Assembly: GCA_032622095.1 (NCBI GenBank)
Contig: CP136065.1
Coordinates: forward strand, 110,091,195-110,155,194
Direction of reading: 5' to 3'
DNA: 64,000 nucleotides
From: Siphonodentalium dalli
Taxonomy: Eukaryota > Mollusca > Scaphopoda > Gadilida > Siphonodentaliidae
Shown: piece by piece, positions 10,635 to 22,480 of the stretch
Layout: every line of letters starts with the position of its first letter
How positions within the stretch are numbered: the first letter of the stretch is position 1
Notes under the pieces: model-generated
What the model was told of the DNA's origin: nothing
Seen by the model: the letters and a program-made list of their open reading frames with translations, nothing else
The model's database searches: none
Program-made: the position numbers and the translations under genes

Positions 10635-12632
10635 AATTGATATCAACCGCGTCTATCTTTGGCACCAGATTGCCCTCTGTCGAACTAAGTGTATTCATCG
10701 TTAATACTGCTTTATCCTAATATGGCTATTGCGGTTGTTATTTCATCAGTACCAGTATACTGTTTTTCATCATTCAATTCCACCTTCCTTATTGTGTGAC
10801 ATTCCCCGTGTCATGTTACCTCTTTGCGCCAATCTTCTCACATATCTATCTGATCTGACAATAAACGCTCTTTATTAATCATGCAATTTATCAGCTCGGA
10901 GGGCTGAGTGGAGAAAGAAGAAGGCAGCTGTTTGTCGACTGGCTGCCCCTTCCCACTGGACTGCGAAGACTGTTGGTCGCCTGCGTACCACCGATGATGG
11001 TACCGGAAGTCCAGTCCGGGAGAGGTCTGAGAGACGTCCAGACAACCCCTCCCCGCTGGAGTGCTGACTGACGTAACCCAGCAAGCTGCCGCTGCTGATG
11101 CCGTGATGAAGACTCTTCCGGAATACATCAACCAGGAGTCATCCATCGCCATCACGACCAGCATCACCAACAACAACAGCATCGGATCCTACTCGGCGGC
11201 CGAGATTGAGAACATACTCAGATGTGCACAAGAGGACATAGCCAAATCTAAAGAAGAAATAGCCAAATCCAAAGCAGTTATGGCTATGTCATCACCTCCA
11301 ACAGCAACAGACAACAGAAAGAAAAAGAAAGCATTTTTCATTTTATGTTCACCCCGTCATGTGCGATGTATCCCATTCTCATGACCTCATCCAAAATTTC
11401 CAAAGTGGGTTGTATGGGAGAGGCTTTGCCTCTTCTAAATCCTCCCAGGTCCGTTCCCCAAACCCCTAATAAAGAGCGAGGGCAACAGAGCACGTTATAC
11501 ATGTACAACCCGACTCTGCATGTGCCCACCCACATACTATGCCAATAAGTTGAAGTGATTACCATCTCTTTCTTGTCTTTCTCTGCCGCCTGTTATCCCG
11601 AACACTATATCTTCTTCCCTTTTCTCCCATATACACCTAACTCAGATTATGTTATATATCTCCAATTCTCCGAAAACCTTTATTTCCAATCCTTCCCATC
11701 ACTTATTGGGGACGGGGCATGTAGCCAAATGGGAGAATACTTCATATAAGCCATCGGGCTTGTCTGATAATTGTGTCCATAATTATATTAAGACTTCTAT
11801 TTTGCATTTATGTGTCATTTGTATATTATGTTATTTGTTTGGAATTGGAAATAAAAAAATGTTTATACTATTTACCATGCATGTACATGTGCACATCACG
11901 AGGACTGTGCGCGCATTTGATTAAATCCACCAACGTGGTAAAACAAATTACACCAGAAACAGTCAGAAATGGAAAAAAAGAAGAGGGAATGATTTTGGCA
12001 CAATGAATAAAGACCGTCCACCTTACATGTGTGAGAGACGTTTAACACATTAAAGGTGCGAAATAGCTGACATCAATGGCGTTATATATACCACTCTTCT
12101 TTCTCTGTGATATCATATATCGAGTATATATTTTATTTTTAACATCTTCTGTGAGATCTTGATTATTTTATATTAAAGAGGCCCTGTCGGATTGAACATC
12201 ATAAAACAACCATCAGAAAAATAATTATATCGGACCCAAGGCACGATATAATTAATATGAACTTGTGATGGCCAGATATCGACTATAAAAAGAAGAAGTT
12301 TTAATGCGTTTTGAAATTTTGCCAGCCTAGTAAAAATTACAATGATCGACTTGCATATTAATAAGCCCTTGTTAAGCATGTCTTGTATTTATTGAACCAT
12401 TTTAGTGTAAACATATTTAAAGGCACGGGCGGCGTTCTTTGCAGAAATATTCATATTTGTTCAAATCGCCATCAACAGAAGGAATATTAAAATATATATA
12501 GCTTTGTTCATATGCCAAACATAATCAGCGCTAAATATTATATTGTCATCAAGACGTACGATGGTGTAGTAACCAAGAGCCTGCTCGTGTTAAAGAAGTT
12601 TTACATAACACAGCGCAATTCTAATCACACAC
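10635..12632. repeat. 1,998-bp tandem duplication, copy 2
   Basis: Near-identical to copy 1. It ends in cacacaa, after which unrelated sequence begins. The near-identity implies a very recent duplication, gene conversion, or an assembly duplication. Confidence 0.95.
11031..11384 (+). CDS. Unrecognised open frame in duplication copy 2
   Basis: Identical reading to the frame at 9033-9386 in copy 1, with the same IAKSK repeat and basic run. It has no independent support as a gene. Confidence 0.3.
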   Translation, partial: ETSRQPLPAGVLTDVTQQAAAADAVMKTLPEYINQESSIAITTSITNNNSIGSYSAAEIENILRCAQEDIAKSKEEIAKSKAVMAMSSPPTATDNRKKKKAFFILCSPRHVRCIPFS

Positions 12633-12639
12633 AAATGAT

Positions 12640-14730
12640 ATAAACGCTCTTTATTTTTTCCATATCAAAACAGTAACAAATAACTATTTTTATGTTACCA
12701 GGTCCGGATCTAAACAAAAGCAAGGTAACGTTACGTTTTTTTGCTTTTGCTTACATAATAAAGGGGAAAATTTACAATACCATACTGTTTATGCCATCTT
12801 TCTGAATTGTATAAGAACAAAGTCTGTCTATATTTGACTATTCTTTCTGTTTATGGCGGTTTTTGACGGAGCTGAATATTTTAACAGCACACCCATGGCC
12901 AACGCGCCCGTATCTTTAATTCTAATCCTACTATTAAACATATATAAACATTTAACAAAAGGGTTTGACAAAAATAAATAGAATGGAAACTATAGATTGA
13001 TTGGAACCATTTTCGTAAATAAAACGCAACAACTAGTGTTGAACGTTGTGCAGACAGTCACATACTATTCTGCATGCTTTTCTTTTCTGAGGAGATAACT
13101 TCAGATAAGCGGTGACCCGCTTGTTGTTAGGTCCTCTTCACCCTCTTCTATTCTAACCTGTCATATAAATCACAATGATCAATGTCTTGTTTCATGTATA
13201 TATGTATTAATTGAGGGTAGAAATAAATATTGTTTAAACCATTCAGAGACGGCGATGATACATGTAGCTCGGGAAATAAAACGGTATACTTCTATATATT
13301 TATGCACCCTATTTAGTATCGGAAAGATAAACAAACGTATTTATAATTATTTATAATTAAGTACAAAACATCCCTTCTTATTCGGCGTTGAAACTTAAAG
13401 AGCGTTTCTCGTTTCCGTCACGATAAATACTGTCATTTTAGCTAACAAAAAAAAATGATTAATTGCTATGAAGTCGGTAACGTTCGTTCATATTTTATGA
13501 CTGTGACTGTGTTTCGCTTTAATCGCGGGGTTTAGGGGCAGAAACAAACCATGCGATGAATTGTCAACAGTTCAAGAACGTCATATACATAACAATCGTT
13601 TATCAGGTAGAAGTTCAGACTGATGAAAAAGACAACAGGTCATGCTGTTTTAAAATAGTGATTGTTATGTATATGTATGTATATGTATGTCTGTGTATGT
13701 AGTAATAAATAGATACACTATTGTTTTTAAATCATATATTTTATGGTTCAATATACTGCAGGTAATATTTGCCATCTTATTATAAATAGGAAGAGAGAAT
13801 GCATATGGATATACATTAAAATTTATTCATTGACTCTTTGGAATGATTCTGGACTGTCTGTCTCAGTTACAACTTAGAACCTCGAATGAAACAAAAAATG
13901 CATTAACATTTTTATAAAATAACGAGAATAAGTCGGCGGTGGAAGTTTTCTGTGATAGTTATCTTGTGAATTTAGTTTCCAAATCCAGCGATAAACGCAT
14001 ATTTTAAGTTTAACCTCTTCAATTTCATTTTTAATCATTGTTTTTATGTAAATAACTTTATTTGAACACAACATAATGAGGATTAGAGGTTTCCCTCATC
14101 TTGGGAGGTGTTCATTTAGACGAAGACAAAGAGAGGCGTGACACATGTCCTTAACGTGACAAGATATTGTAATGACCAATGGGAATCAGAGTTAGTTAGT
14201 GGGCGTGGTTTAAGGCGTGACTTGTGATTTCGCGGTAAAAATATCAGAAAATGCTGCCATTGCTCTATGGCGGTGGCGCTATTCACATCTATCCACACGG
14301 TATATGTTTACTATCAACTGACGTTTCTCTTTTCGTCTAAAATAAAACAAAGTAGTTTAAATTAAATTATTTTCAATGTATAGATTGTTCATAAAAAGTC
14401 TTGAGACCCAATTAAAATTGTCAAACAAACATTTTATATAACCATTTCTAAAAAGAAATTATAAATGGTCTGTGAACTGAATTAATATTTTATGTTGGTC
14501 ATTTAGTACCCGCAGACTGAGGGTCCCAAATTGTATGTGATAAAGTTAATGGTAATATATGATAGATAACATATTCTCCCGCACCAAATTCACTCTTGAC
14601 GTTGTTTTCCTTGTTTTCATCACCAGTTCTGGACGATTCAGGTATGCAACATCTCCAAATGCCAATATGATAATCATGCATAGCTTATGGTTGATGGTAT
14701 GTATATTGAATGATTTATGGGGGGGGGGGG
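12640..14730. other. No gene recognised
   Basis: AT-rich DNA with short unsupported frames and a small atgtatgtatatgtatgt tract at about 13668-13690. The phrase aaacgctctttatt at 12643 echoes aataaacgctctttatt inside both duplication units and a relative at 26570 and 52640. Confidence 0.5.
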
Positions 14731-14734
14731 CTTA

Positions 14735-15055
14735 CGTAACTGCCAACTCGTCACTGATTTGGTCATCTCGTAGCTTCTGTTCGTGAGTATTTTCCTGCCC
14801 TTGCATGTCATGTTTTACCTCCTTGAAATGACACAGAAGCCCACCAGAATGCCAAACGATGTTATGTTAGGCTTCGTTCATCGTTTAGAGTGCATCGTCT
14901 GGTGTTATGGTGCTCTTCTTGTCATTTCTGAAGGAGGGTACGAGATGACTCACAGGGTACGAAATGACTCAAGACCAGAGGGTACGAGATGACCAAATCG
15001 GGTACGAGTTGGTAGGGTACGAAATTGCGAGGGTACGAAATGACTGTAACCCGAA
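14735..15055. repeat. Compact GGGTACGAGATGACT repeat cluster with an inverted partner
   Basis: Six near-head-to-tail copies of (G)GGTACGA(G/A)(A/T)TGACT lie at about 14937-15050. An opposite-strand form (ctcgtcactgatttggtcatctcgta) lies at 14747-14773, making a potential long hairpin around about 14775-14935. The motif is the one that recurs in the array at 1-1135, here without long spacers. It is not coding. Confidence 0.7.
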
Positions 15056-15436
15056 GGTTTTATGTCGAAAAGCTGTCATGTGGAGCCTCTCCCTGACCTA
15101 TCTCTCCCACCACATCTTGGTACATAGAATCCCTCAATTCGACTGAGTCCAATCCTTCCACCATGACGAAAAGGTCATCCAACCCTGAAAGATATACAGG
15201 GGCCATCACAGAAAGAGTCCATGTCCTCAGTTGGCTCCCACAATTTCCGCGAGACGTGCATTTGTGTTTGATGAACTTTATTGATATACATAAAATATAA
15301 AAGCAAATTAATGTAACACAGTGAAAAAATGTAAACAAAACAATAAAACAACAACTACATGTAGAGCACAAATTGTTCATTTGATGTGGTGGTTACACCT
15401 GACCATCGTCAATCTTTCGAATTGCAGCTAGCAGGA

Positions 15437-15580
15437 TTAACCCAGAAAGTTTGTACAATTAAGTCGCCAGTATGTGAATGGACTGGTATCACTGGACACG
15501 CACGGTTCCTGCAGATATTTCGTAACCTCATCACTATCAGTTGTGAGGATCGGTGTAGTTGGCACTTCATCCATGAAACT
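15437..15580 (-). pseudogene. hAT-type transposase C-terminal (dimerisation) fragment
   Basis: The minus strand reads DEVTKYLQEPCVSSDTSPF then TYWRLN, which fits the start of the hAT dimerisation domain (pattern: E..YL..P.....DPL.YW..N...FP.L). The expected FP-L-A and the following ERVFS-like motif are not in frame, and a stop follows within eight residues. I read it as a short scrap of a hAT/ZBED-type transposase; the match is short. Confidence 0.5.
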
Positions 15581-15867
15581 GAAGAGGGCGCTCATATTGA
15601 TCCCTATGTTTCCGCTGAAACAAAAATAATTAACATTAAGATACATCATTATGTATAATTTGCCTACATACTAATAGCAGGGATTAAAACAATCAAGCCA
15701 GCTAGGGTTGTAAATCACACACAATGACATAATCAGGATTATGAAGTAAAACAGGCCACCTGTCTAAGGCTGCCTTTGTTAGGGGATTAACGCATTGATA
15801 AAATACTGCAGTGGAGTCATATAATTAGGACTCCTCGATCGGACACGGGTAGACAAATTTGCCAGCC

Positions 15868-16290
15868 TTACGTCGCGTAGCTCGTCTCCTTCGTTGGTCC
15901 CGAATTAGTTTTTGGATCCGGATTCGACGACACATCGTTAGATTTCGGGATGGGCGATTCCACTGTGAAGTTGAGTTGCTGCCTGGACTGCTCATATACC
16001 TCCTTGGACCCCATGGAGGAATATATAATCCCGTCATAATTTCCTGAGCACAAAATCACACCTTTCCGGGCCTCATAAAACTTCATGCCTTTCTGCATAC
16101 ACTTCTCCGCGTCGATCGAGATGACAACTTCGCTGATGGATCTCTTGCTTGAAATGACAATAACCTTGTCATTCAGCTCCGCTACGGATTAGTGAATGTG
16201 CTCCAGATCTTACCCTGGACCTCTCGAATCTGCCAAGTACCGTCCGCCCGATTGATTAGCTGAAACCTATTAGCGGCCTATCTTCTCATG
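15868..16290 (-). pseudogene. Tpt1/KptA-like RNA 2'-phosphotransferase domain, decayed
   Basis: The minus strand carries two consecutive blocks in the order of the KptA/Tpt1 fold, an NAD-dependent enzyme that removes a 2'-phosphate from spliced tRNA. Block one (about 16277-16190) reads NRFQLINRADGTWQIREVQG, matching K/N-RF-x-L...W-x-IRA-x-QGH with the GH degraded to GK. Block two (about 16180-16000) reads VVISIDAEKCMQKGMKFYEA then RKGVILCSGNYDGII, matching the family's VLIYID...A...GIKFYRS.N.VILT.G...G. The N-terminal Arg-His motif is not visible, and a stop separates the two blocks in frame. Upstream on this strand lie a 37-residue repeat region, a PHD-finger region and a Ty3/gypsy integrase. 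Family assignment comes from motif order only. Confidence 0.6.
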
Positions 16291-16959
16291 TATTCCTTCT
16301 CTTATGCTAGGTTAGAGTAGCGCTGGTCCTTTTACTGGCAGTGGCATACGTTGCCAATGGAATTGGTCTAGCTTTTACGGAAGAAGACTTTTCTGGAAAT
16401 ACAGAGGGTATGGTTAAATCTTGTACATTTTATGGGAGATTGTAACCGTGATAGCCGGACTAATCACGGTTTAGATTTAATTGCACTTTGATTAGATTCT
16501 TCTTGATTACGAGATATAGTCGATTTATGAGAGAATTTCTTATTCGTGTCCCCCGAAAACTTAACATGAATATCTGGCCGTTGCGAGGGATTAATCTGGC
16601 ATGGCACAGATCTAGTGCCTCTAGTTAAGCATTACAGTACCACATTGTATCTGGACGAATCCGTGAGGGTGTTTCGCTTCTCAATGATAATGAAGCGGTC
16701 GGTGGGACAACCACGGCAGATGACAAAATCTCACTAGGCCCACAATTTCCATCGGCTCCAGAAAGGAATCCACTGCATCAGAACCATTCAACCTGGATGA
16801 ACCAGGAAGGTTGGATACCAATCCAGAGAGACATTCTCTTGTCTTATTTGGATTAACACTCGTTATCCCTGTAAACTAGTTTTCCTCCACAAACTGACAT
16901 ATTTGGTACCGGTTTCCACAGAGCTCTCTCTACTCCAGGTAACACACTGGGTTGGAAAA

Positions 16960-17580
16960 TTACTCTTCCTACTGACGTTTTTCGACCCAGATGCTTCCCT
17001 AGTTCTATCCCCAACTAATCTGGCAGGGCCAGACCAGTTCGAGATAGAAACTTGAGGCTTCTGAGTGATCGAAGGAGTACCATACCCAGGTGTCCTTTCT
17101 ACCATCGGTATTGCCTTATCTCCAAATAATCCGGCAGGGACAGAACAGCTCTAGACAGGCCATACAGGTGGCTGAATGGTCAGAGTAGTTTCAGATTCTG
17201 GTGTCCTGTTTACAACCTGTAATGCCATATCTCCAACTTATCCGGCAGTGTCAGAACAGCTCGAGTAAAGCCATACGGGTAGTTGTGTGATCGGAGGAGT
17301 AACTTCAGGTTCCGGGTGCCCTTTATACAACCAGTATTGCCATATCTCCAACTAATCAGGCAGGGCCAGAACAGCTTGAGTTAAGCCATACGGGTAGTGG
17401 TGTGATTGGAGGAGTAATTTCAGATTCCGGGGGCCCTTTATACCACCAGTATTGCCATATCTCTAACTAATCAGGCAGGGCCAGAATAGCTCGATTAAGG
17501 CCATATGGGTAGTTGAGTGATTGCAGGAGTGAGTTGAAATTCAGCTGCCCTATCTCCAACAAATCCGTCAGAGCCAGAAC
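16960..17580 (-). repeat. Six ~111-115-bp tandem repeats (37-residue protein repeat on minus strand)
   Basis: The core (c)tccaactaatc(c/a)ggcagggccagaacagc recurs at about 17011, 17122, 17233, 17348, 17463 and 17556. The first two spacings are 111 bp, a multiple of three, and the minus strand there stays open (16863-17105), reading SNWSGPARLVGD in register with PGYGTPSITQKPQVS. Later spacings of 115 and 93 bp are not all multiples of three and the frame breaks. This suggests an originally coding repeat of ~37 residues now decaying. Confidence 0.7.
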
Positions 17581-17839
17581 AGTTCGAGACATGACCCCGT
17601 GGAAACCAGAACGGATGTTGTGACTGTAGCCCCCCTTTCTTGTGACTCCGTATGATTATACCAGATGGCTACCATTTTTCCCAGTGGTGGTGAATCTGCG
17701 TTTGACATGTGTCGATTTTACCACTTTTTGCTTGGAGGATTTTTTTTGCTGAGGATTTGCAGCAATCTCCCAGATGCTCTAATCTAATACAAAAGCCTGG
17801 TCAAAGTGGCAATTGGCATGATAATAAGCTGCCTTTAAC

Positions 17840-18555
17840 CACCCGGTATTTTTCTCACTCTTCGCAATAATCACTTGTCCTGAAAATAGGGCTTGCTGTT
17901 TGCCAATTATGATGTTATCACAGATCAAATGATAGACTGCTTGTTGTACCGATACGGTGACGTGTTTTGAATTCTTCCCACGCAGAGATTCACCAAAAGG
18001 TGTAGCTCCGGACCAACATGGTTGGTCGGGGGTTATAGGTGACAGCAGAATTATGGGTAAACTTTTAAGGATTTAGTCGGAAATATGGCTTGTTGCCATT
18101 CATCGGAAAGCTCTCCTTACTACCTTTACTGCTGGGCTTTGGCGAGTCCCGCTTGCCTTTAGACGCCCCACCCCGTTGCTTCGAATTCTCCCTTGTCGTA
18201 GGCCTACTTCAGCGGTACTGGTCTCTAGAATCTCGTCCTCTATTCTTATCTGGATGTTAACGAACCTATACTTGTTACTCGTCACACTCTGGGCAGAAAT
18301 ATTTATTAATGTTCTTGGCCGATTTTTGCGTAACCTGAATTCTGCCTCGTGATTCAATTCTAGACACACATCGCACTGAATCATAAATTAATTATTATAT
18401 GGCTATCTACAAATGCAATGGAGTGGTTGGGTCGATCCCAACCCTCTAGCTGCAAGCGACTTATGAACCACTTGAACCCAACGAGGGAAGCTGAGTTCCT
18501 AAAACAATTTGATGCGGTCAAGTGCAAAACCACTTGTGTGCTTCTTAATCGTACT
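17840..18555 (-). pseudogene. PHD-finger region, duplicated copy 1 (decayed)
   Basis: Near-parallel copy of 18590-19250. On the minus strand it retains MIQCDVCLE, the CxxC pair missing from the other copy's finger, but the downstream His-Cys and final Cys pairs are lost. It also retains a Lys/Arg/Ser-rich linker and a stretch GQVIIAKSEKNTGW followed by YYHANC. With the preceding ICDN this resembles a Cys-Cys-His-Cys zinc site such as a PARP-type finger, but the second Cys is absent. The copy ends at a junction in gggcagaaatatttattaat shared with the other unit. Confidence 0.6.
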
Positions 18556-18589
18556 TTCAGACTCTGGGCAGAAATATTTATTAATTTCT

Positions 18590-19250
18590 TGGCCGATATT
18601 TTGTTCACTCTTTGCAATTTTCACTTGTCCTGCAAATTGGGCTTGATGTTGTTTGCCAGTTATGCTGTTATCATAGATCAAGTGATAGACTGCTTGCTGT
18701 ACCGATACGGGGACATATTTTGCATTCTGCCCAGGCCGAAATTCACCAAAAGGTGCAACTCTGGACCAACATGGTTGGCCGGGGATTATAGGTGTGCTAC
18801 TAACTTTACTGCTGGGCTTGGGCGAGTCCCGTTTGCCCTTAGATGCCGCACCCCGTTGATGGGACAGACGACGATCCTTCGAATTCTCCCTCGTCGTAGG
18901 CCTACTTCGGCGGTACTGGTCTCTAGAATCTCGTCCTCTATTCATATCTGAATGGAACATACACGGGTATCAACGACCCTATACTTATTACTCGTCACAC
19001 TCTGGGCAGAAATATTTATTAATTTTCTTGGCCGATTTTTGCCTAACATGAACGCATGCCCCGTGATACCATTCTAGACCCCCATCGAATTGAATCATAA
19101 ATTCATTATCATATGGCTGTCTGCAAATGCAATTGAGTCGATCCCGACCCACTAGCTGCAAACGACTTTTGAACGAGGGAACGAGTTCCTTATACATAAT
19201 TTGATGCGATAGTGCAAAACCACTTCTGTGCTTTTTAATCGCACTTCAAA
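18590..19250 (-). pseudogene. PHD-finger region, duplicated copy 2
   Basis: On the minus strand (18988-19197) the frame reads LNCICRQPYDNEFMIQ, then EWYHGACV and YFCPECDE. This is a PHD finger, a zinc module that typically binds histone H3 tails, with CxC, HGAC and CPEC intact. The central CxxC pair is replaced by FDGG. A separate frame (18499-18960) continues with an Arg/Ser-rich segment (RGRDSRDQYRRSRP) and the segment VPVSVQQAVYHLIYDNS. Stops and frame changes separate the pieces. PHD fingers occur in several retrotransposon proteins, so element cargo is as likely as a host gene. Confidence 0.75.
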
Positions 19251-19398
19251 AAGATTTGATGTTATCACTTTTTTAAATATTAATCCGAGACCCTATTATT
19301 CGCTTGCAACTTTTTGCATTTACCATTGATGGTTGTGGTATCTCATGTAGATAGCATCGCCCTTCTTAAAGGAACGTTTAAGAATACGTGTGTTAAAG

Positions 19399-20245
19399 TT
19401 ACCTTTCATCACCTTTTGAGCGGCCTGTAAGTTCTCTCCGACTAACGCATATGCGCTTAAAAGGGCCACAGATCCAACACAAACTGTGGGATATTCTCGT
19501 GTACTGGCTTACCTTTTGAATAATTAGATCTGCTGATTTATTCACCTCGCATCCTAACATTAAAGTATTTGCCGTTAAACCCGTTTGCCTATTCACAGCA
19601 GATCCTAGCGCCGATTTTGGTTTCTTTGCTGTGAAGTAACGCACAGCATCCATGGGAGTCCCCTCGACTTGTCCGTTCCCGGATGGTCGAAACGGTGTAC
19701 GAGACTTGTGAATATGAAGAACTTTACATAACGCCGCAAAAAGGATACTTTCAAAATTACGGCCCTGGTCGGTGAATATATCAAACGGGAAACCAAACAG
19801 GGAGAAAAATGTACTAACTGCTGCCAATGCAGTATCTTGTGTAGTTTCGGATGGCATGGAGGTACTCTGCCCATTTATAAAACTTGTCCATCATGCGAAT
19901 ATACTCATTACCGTTGTATGTTTTAGGCAGAAGCCCTAAACAATCAAGGTGGACCCTTTTCTTGAGGTACCCCGCCTGCTAATATTGTAAGGCAGCTTCA
20001 TGGTGTCTATGTGGTTTCTTACTTAAATTGCATGCCTTACATGCTGTCACACAAACCCTCACATCTCTAGTCAGGCCATTCCAGTAATACGATTCCTGAA
20101 CACGTTGCTTTGTCCGTGCAATACCCTGGTGACCAGGCAAGGGAATATCGTGGCACAACATGAGGACACCCCTTTTCAATTTCCCAGGAACCACCACCAC
20201 TTCTAGCCCAGACTTTCTAACTTTATACAACAAGTCATTTTGTGC
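19399..20245 (-). pseudogene. Ty3/gypsy-type retrotransposon integrase, frameshifted
   Basis: The minus strand begins with an H2C2 zinc-binding domain (20233-19979: LCHDIPLPGHQGIARTKQR, YYWNGL, then CVTACKAC). A short frame follows with the first catalytic Asp (VHLDCLGLLPKTYNGNEY, about 19955-19900). The integrase core from 19857 carries the second Asp (FTDQGRNFES) and the Glu (SGNGQVE). A one-base shift near 19860 separates Asp 1 from the rest, and the segment after QVE is shortened, joining directly to NRQTGLTANTLMLG. No RT or RNase H is recognisable upstream to 20740, and no LTR pair is visible, so this is a truncated pol fragment. Confidence 0.88.
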
Positions 20246-20990
20246 TTAAAAATAAATTTCCTTATTTAGCGGGGCCAGCTATAAATAGCTCCGATTCAGA
20301 TGGTTCCTTTTAGGCCATCAACCAATTCAAAATTATCTTGAGGTCTCGATCCTGGGATTGAACTCCCTGAGTTCCTCCCCAGTATAAGTTGGTAAAGACA
20401 TAGTATTTATTGAGATAAGCAGTCCAGAAATGTCCAGACTGATGATCGGTATAGGTGAAGACAATATTGTGACTATAGCTACATGTGTATCTGAAACTTC
20501 ACTTGGCAGAGATGGCAAAGGATTCATCATTATGGTTGATTGGTTTGCTACAGCCCGCAGGCCCAAAGTCACAATCCCCATTCCCAATTTCATCCGCATC
20601 TGATGGAACAGTTTCCCCAAACCGGAGTATTCCACATCGCTCAGTGGGAATGCTCTGACCCCCAACTGATAACTCTTGCGCCCCCGTCCCCCGACATCTC
20701 CGATGGGAGATTATTGACGAAATAACGGGCATCTTCTTTGATCAGTGATAGTTTAAATATCCTAATTGATAGCCTGTAAAATTCTCGTTATAATATTTGG
20801 TTATATTTAACCAATGCAGTGGGGAGGGTTCAATCTAAAACATGCATGAACCCCCCCCCCCCCCCCCCCACATCTGCGGAGGATGATTATTGACGAAATA
20901 ACGGGCATCTCTGCTCACCGAGAGTTTTTCGAACTTTGATTAAAGAAAACGTCCGTTATTTCGTATTTTAACACCAAATCCGGAAAATAA
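20246..20990. other. No gene recognised; repeated GATTATTGACGAAATAACGGGCATC block
   Basis: The phrase attattgacgaaataacggg occurs at about 20710 and again at about 20886, each preceded by a C-rich stretch (a poly-C run at about 20851-20870). Minus-strand frames at 20333-20732 lie directly upstream of the integrase fragment, but I recognise no domain in them. Confidence 0.5.
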
Positions 20991-20994
20991 AATA

Positions 20995-21885
<891 letters not shown>

Positions 21886-22139
21886 TACAGATACGAAAGG
21901 TTTCCCGATATTGAAAGCTGTTCCAATTATGACGGAAATGCATATACGCCGTCTTGATTCATAACAGGCACAGTAGACCAACAATACATGAGAATAGGCC
22001 AAACCAAAGAATACACACAAATATGGTCATTTTTGCAGTCGTATTTTTCCATTCGTTTTTTGTTGCAATTAATGTGGTCAAGACGGGATAATAATTACCT
22101 AATGAGATATAATGGCGCCGCATTGTTTTACTGCAACCA

Positions 22140-22480
22140 AAGACAAATTCCGGCTCATTTTTGAAATATTGAAGTGAGCACATCTTACAAATTATCATTC
22201 TCCTAACATACCCGTTATTTAGTTAATATTTACTAAATAACGGATAATTGTTTCAAAGAAGACAATCTATGTGAATAGACATAATGGAATTCAGCCATTT
22301 TGACAGCCATCATCGATGTTTATGTGCTCATCTTACAAATTTTCATTCTCCTAACATACCCGTTATTTAGTTAATATTTACTAAATAACGGATATTCGTT
22401 TCAAAGAAGACAATCTATGGGAATAGACATAATGGAATTTATCCATTTTAACAGCCATTATGGATGTTTATGTGCTCCTC
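22140..22480. repeat. 148-bp tandem repeat with a perfect 11-bp hairpin in each unit
   Basis: Two units carry CCGTTATTTAG, a ttaatattta loop, and CTAAATAACGG at 22212-22243 and 22360-22391. The flanks aaagaagacaatctatg and gaatagacataatggaattt are conserved. A third, truncated unit starts near 22468 (tatgtgctc(c)tctta) without the hairpin. Confidence 0.85.

Noticed and set aside
8637-12632. LTR pair of a retrotransposon
   Set aside because: The two copies are directly adjacent with no internal region, primer-binding site or pol sequence, so a tandem duplication fits better.
16960-17580. CRISPR-like array
   Set aside because: Eukaryotic context, no spacer/repeat distinction, and the repeat encodes protein sequence on the minus strand.
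18418-18951. Plus-strand 177-codon frame
   Set aside because: Antisense to the PHD/Arg-Ser minus-strand region; the minus-strand reading has recognisable domains and this one does not.
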